Below are positions 5,239 to 6,347 of a stretch of 6,347 bases of DNA, piece after piece (position 1 is the first letter of the stretch; every line of letters begins with the position of its first letter). The stretch lies in contig SEDG01000144.1 in NCBI GenBank assembly GCA_004295885.1, forward strand, positions 1 to 6,347, given 5' to 3'. The translations under genes and the position numbers were made by a program. The stretch is from Pedobacter sp. (GTDB taxonomy: Bacteria; Bacteroidota; Bacteroidia; Sphingobacteriales; Sphingobacteriaceae). Below the pieces are notes generated by a model. The model ran no database searches and had not been told where the DNA came from. It saw only the letters and a list, made by a program, of their open reading frames with translations.

Positions 5239-6186
5239 ATGAAAAGAAAAATACTTCTGATTATAACGACAATACTTTTGCACACACAAGTATTTTCGCA
5301 GGCAAAAAAACCCCGTCTAATGATTGTGCCAAGTGATGCTTGGTGCATAACAAAAGGTTATTATTCGTCTTTTGATGATCAAGGGACAAAAAAGCAAATA
5401 CCCGACTATAAAAAGGCATTTCAAAATGATCTTGATCTGAAATTAGTCATCAGCAAAATCAATGGCATAATGGCAGAGAAAGGTTTTCCGCTAATTAGTT
5501 TAGAGCAAACATTAAAAAGCTTAGAGAGCAACAGCGCCGAAGATGCGATATTGACTTCGAAAACTGGCGGCGGTATAACTGAATCTCCAATCGATAAGTT
5601 ACGCAAAACAGCAAAAGCCGACATAATAATGGATCTTTCTTATCGTGTAAACGAAAGTGGGCCAAAAAAATATGTGAGTTTTATACTGGCGGGATTGGAT
5701 GCTTACTCAAATAAGGAAATAGCAACGGCAACCGGCAATGGAGCTCCTTCCTTTTCGGCCGATGTGCCTATATTATTAGAAGAAGCAGTCCTTAATCACA
5801 TGGACAATTTTAGCAGTTCATTGCAAAAGCATTTTGATGATCTGTTTGAAAACGGTAGGGAGATTTCCATCTATGTTAAAAAATTCGACACTTGGTCTGG
5901 CGATTTAGAAAAAGAATATAACGGTGAAGAGCTCGGTACCTTGATTGAAAACTGGATGAAAGCAAATACTGTAAAAGGTCGATTTAGCACGGCTGATGCT
6001 ACAGAAAATCAAATGCATTTTGACCAAGTACGCATTCCTCTTTACGATGCTTCAGGTAACGCGATTGATGCCAGGGCATTTACAAGAAATTTGCAAAAAT
6101 TCTTAAGTGCAGCTCCTTTTTCAATAGTAAATAAATTGATGACCAAAGGACTTGGTCAGGCCGTAATTGTTTTAGGAGAAAAATAA
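5239..6186 (+). CDS. DUF6175 family exported protein
   Basis: A 315-residue protein with a signal peptide (residues 1-20, probable cut after VFS before QA). It matches, from memory, the DUF6175 family of Bacteroidota over its full length: KPRLMIVPSDAWC (24-36), IPDYKKAFQNDLDLKLVISK (54-73), SPIDKLRKTAKADIIMDLSY (116-135), SFILAGLDAYSNKEIATATG (147-166), then a second domain from FENGREISI (203-211) through GEELGTLIENWMKANTVKGRF (229-249) to KGLGQAVIVLGEK (303-315). The first domain (about 24-205), a starting strand, a helix, a GADxI-like step and strands ending in an idea of 'tag changes', resembles the CsgG/LpoB/TolB-N type of fold seen in envelope assembly proteins; this is a structural guess, not a demonstrated homology. 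C36 is the only cysteine in the mature chain. It starts 5 bp after the lipoprotein gene. Confidence 0.85.
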   Translation: MKRKILLIITTILLHTQVFSQAKKPRLMIVPSDAWCITKGYYSSFDDQGTKKQIPDYKKAFQNDLDLKLVISKINGIMAEKGFPLISLEQTLKSLESNSAEDAILTSKTGGGITESPIDKLRKTAKADIIMDLSYRVNESGPKKYVSFILAGLDAYSNKEIATATGNGAPSFSADVPILLEEAVLNHMDNFSSSLQKHFDDLFENGREISIYVKKFDTWSGDLEKEYNGEELGTLIENWMKANTVKGRFSTADATENQMHFDQVRIPLYDASGNAIDARAFTRNLQKFLSAAPFSIVNKLMTKGLGQAVIVLGEK

Positions 6187-6201
6187 ACTAAACGAGAAAA
6201 C

Positions 6202-6347
6202 ATGAAAAAATTATTATTTTTCTTACTTGCCTTATCACCAATTTTTGGTGCTTTTGCTCAAAATAGCCAAGGTAAGGTAGATGATTTTGGAAGAATTACC
6301 TTAGCGGCCTATGTTCCAGAACAAATAGATGATATGCCAGTTTCGGC
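6202..6347 (+). CDS. Exported protein, N-terminal part only (runs off window)
   Basis: An ATG at 6202, 15 bp after the DUF6175 stop, opens a frame that stays open to the window end (48 full codons). It begins with a strong signal peptide (residues 1-19, probable cut after AFA before QN) followed by NSQGKVDDFGRITLAAYVPE. The GKVDDFGRI start recalls a Bacteroides family of exported hypothetical proteins, found next to DUF6175 genes, whose opening reads much the same. The rest is outside the window, so the family and length cannot be checked. It is the fifth gene of the operon, and a weak purine-rich GAGAAAA precedes the start. Confidence 0.8.
   Translation, partial: MKKLLFFLLALSPIFGAFAQNSQGKVDDFGRITLAAYVPEQIDDMPVS

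Overview
The window looks like chromosomal DNA from the phylum Bacteroidota, probably a Sphingobacteriales relative such as Pedobacter. The evidence is AT-rich coding DNA, start codons preceded by A-rich sequence with almost no Shine-Dalgarno motifs, signal peptides ending in A-Q or S-Q, and protein families I associate with this phylum (the DUF6175 operon). The genus is a guess. No tRNA, rRNA, CRISPR array, transposase or phage gene was seen.

Left part (1-2461). The tail of an unidentified gene is followed by a tight + strand cluster: a 45-residue zinc-finger protein of the DUF2256 type, an SDR-like protein that lacks the catalytic tyrosine, and a DUF2805/TIGR03643 protein. From memory, these three families recur together near cryptochrome/photolyase genes; no photolyase is visible here. 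Facing them, with 3 bp between the stop codons, is a full-length AlkC-type DNA glycosylase with HEAT-like repeats and a C-terminal Ig-like domain. This half therefore has a DNA-damage or photobiology flavour.

Middle (2462-2951). This 490 bp gap has no convincing gene but is rich in inverted repeats: two ATCGAT boxes near the alkC start, an imperfect nested hairpin, a terminator-like hairpin with a T-rich tail that has no + strand gene in front of it, and a ~98 nt element that can fold into a closing stem with two inner hairpins and ends 25 nt before the next start codon. The last two could mark a small RNA and a structured leader.

Right part (2952-6347). Five consecutive + strand genes (the last cut by the window end) are separated by 5-56 bp and all encode exported proteins: a ~400-residue protein with a C-terminal barrel-like segment, two diverged paralogues (one secreted, one a predicted lipoprotein), a DUF6175 protein with a possible CsgG/TolB-N-like first domain, and the start of another exported protein. 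I recall relatives of several of these next to one another in Bacteroides genomes, but know of no assigned function. This operon is the best candidate for an undescribed system: a multi-part periplasmic or outer-membrane-associated assembly.
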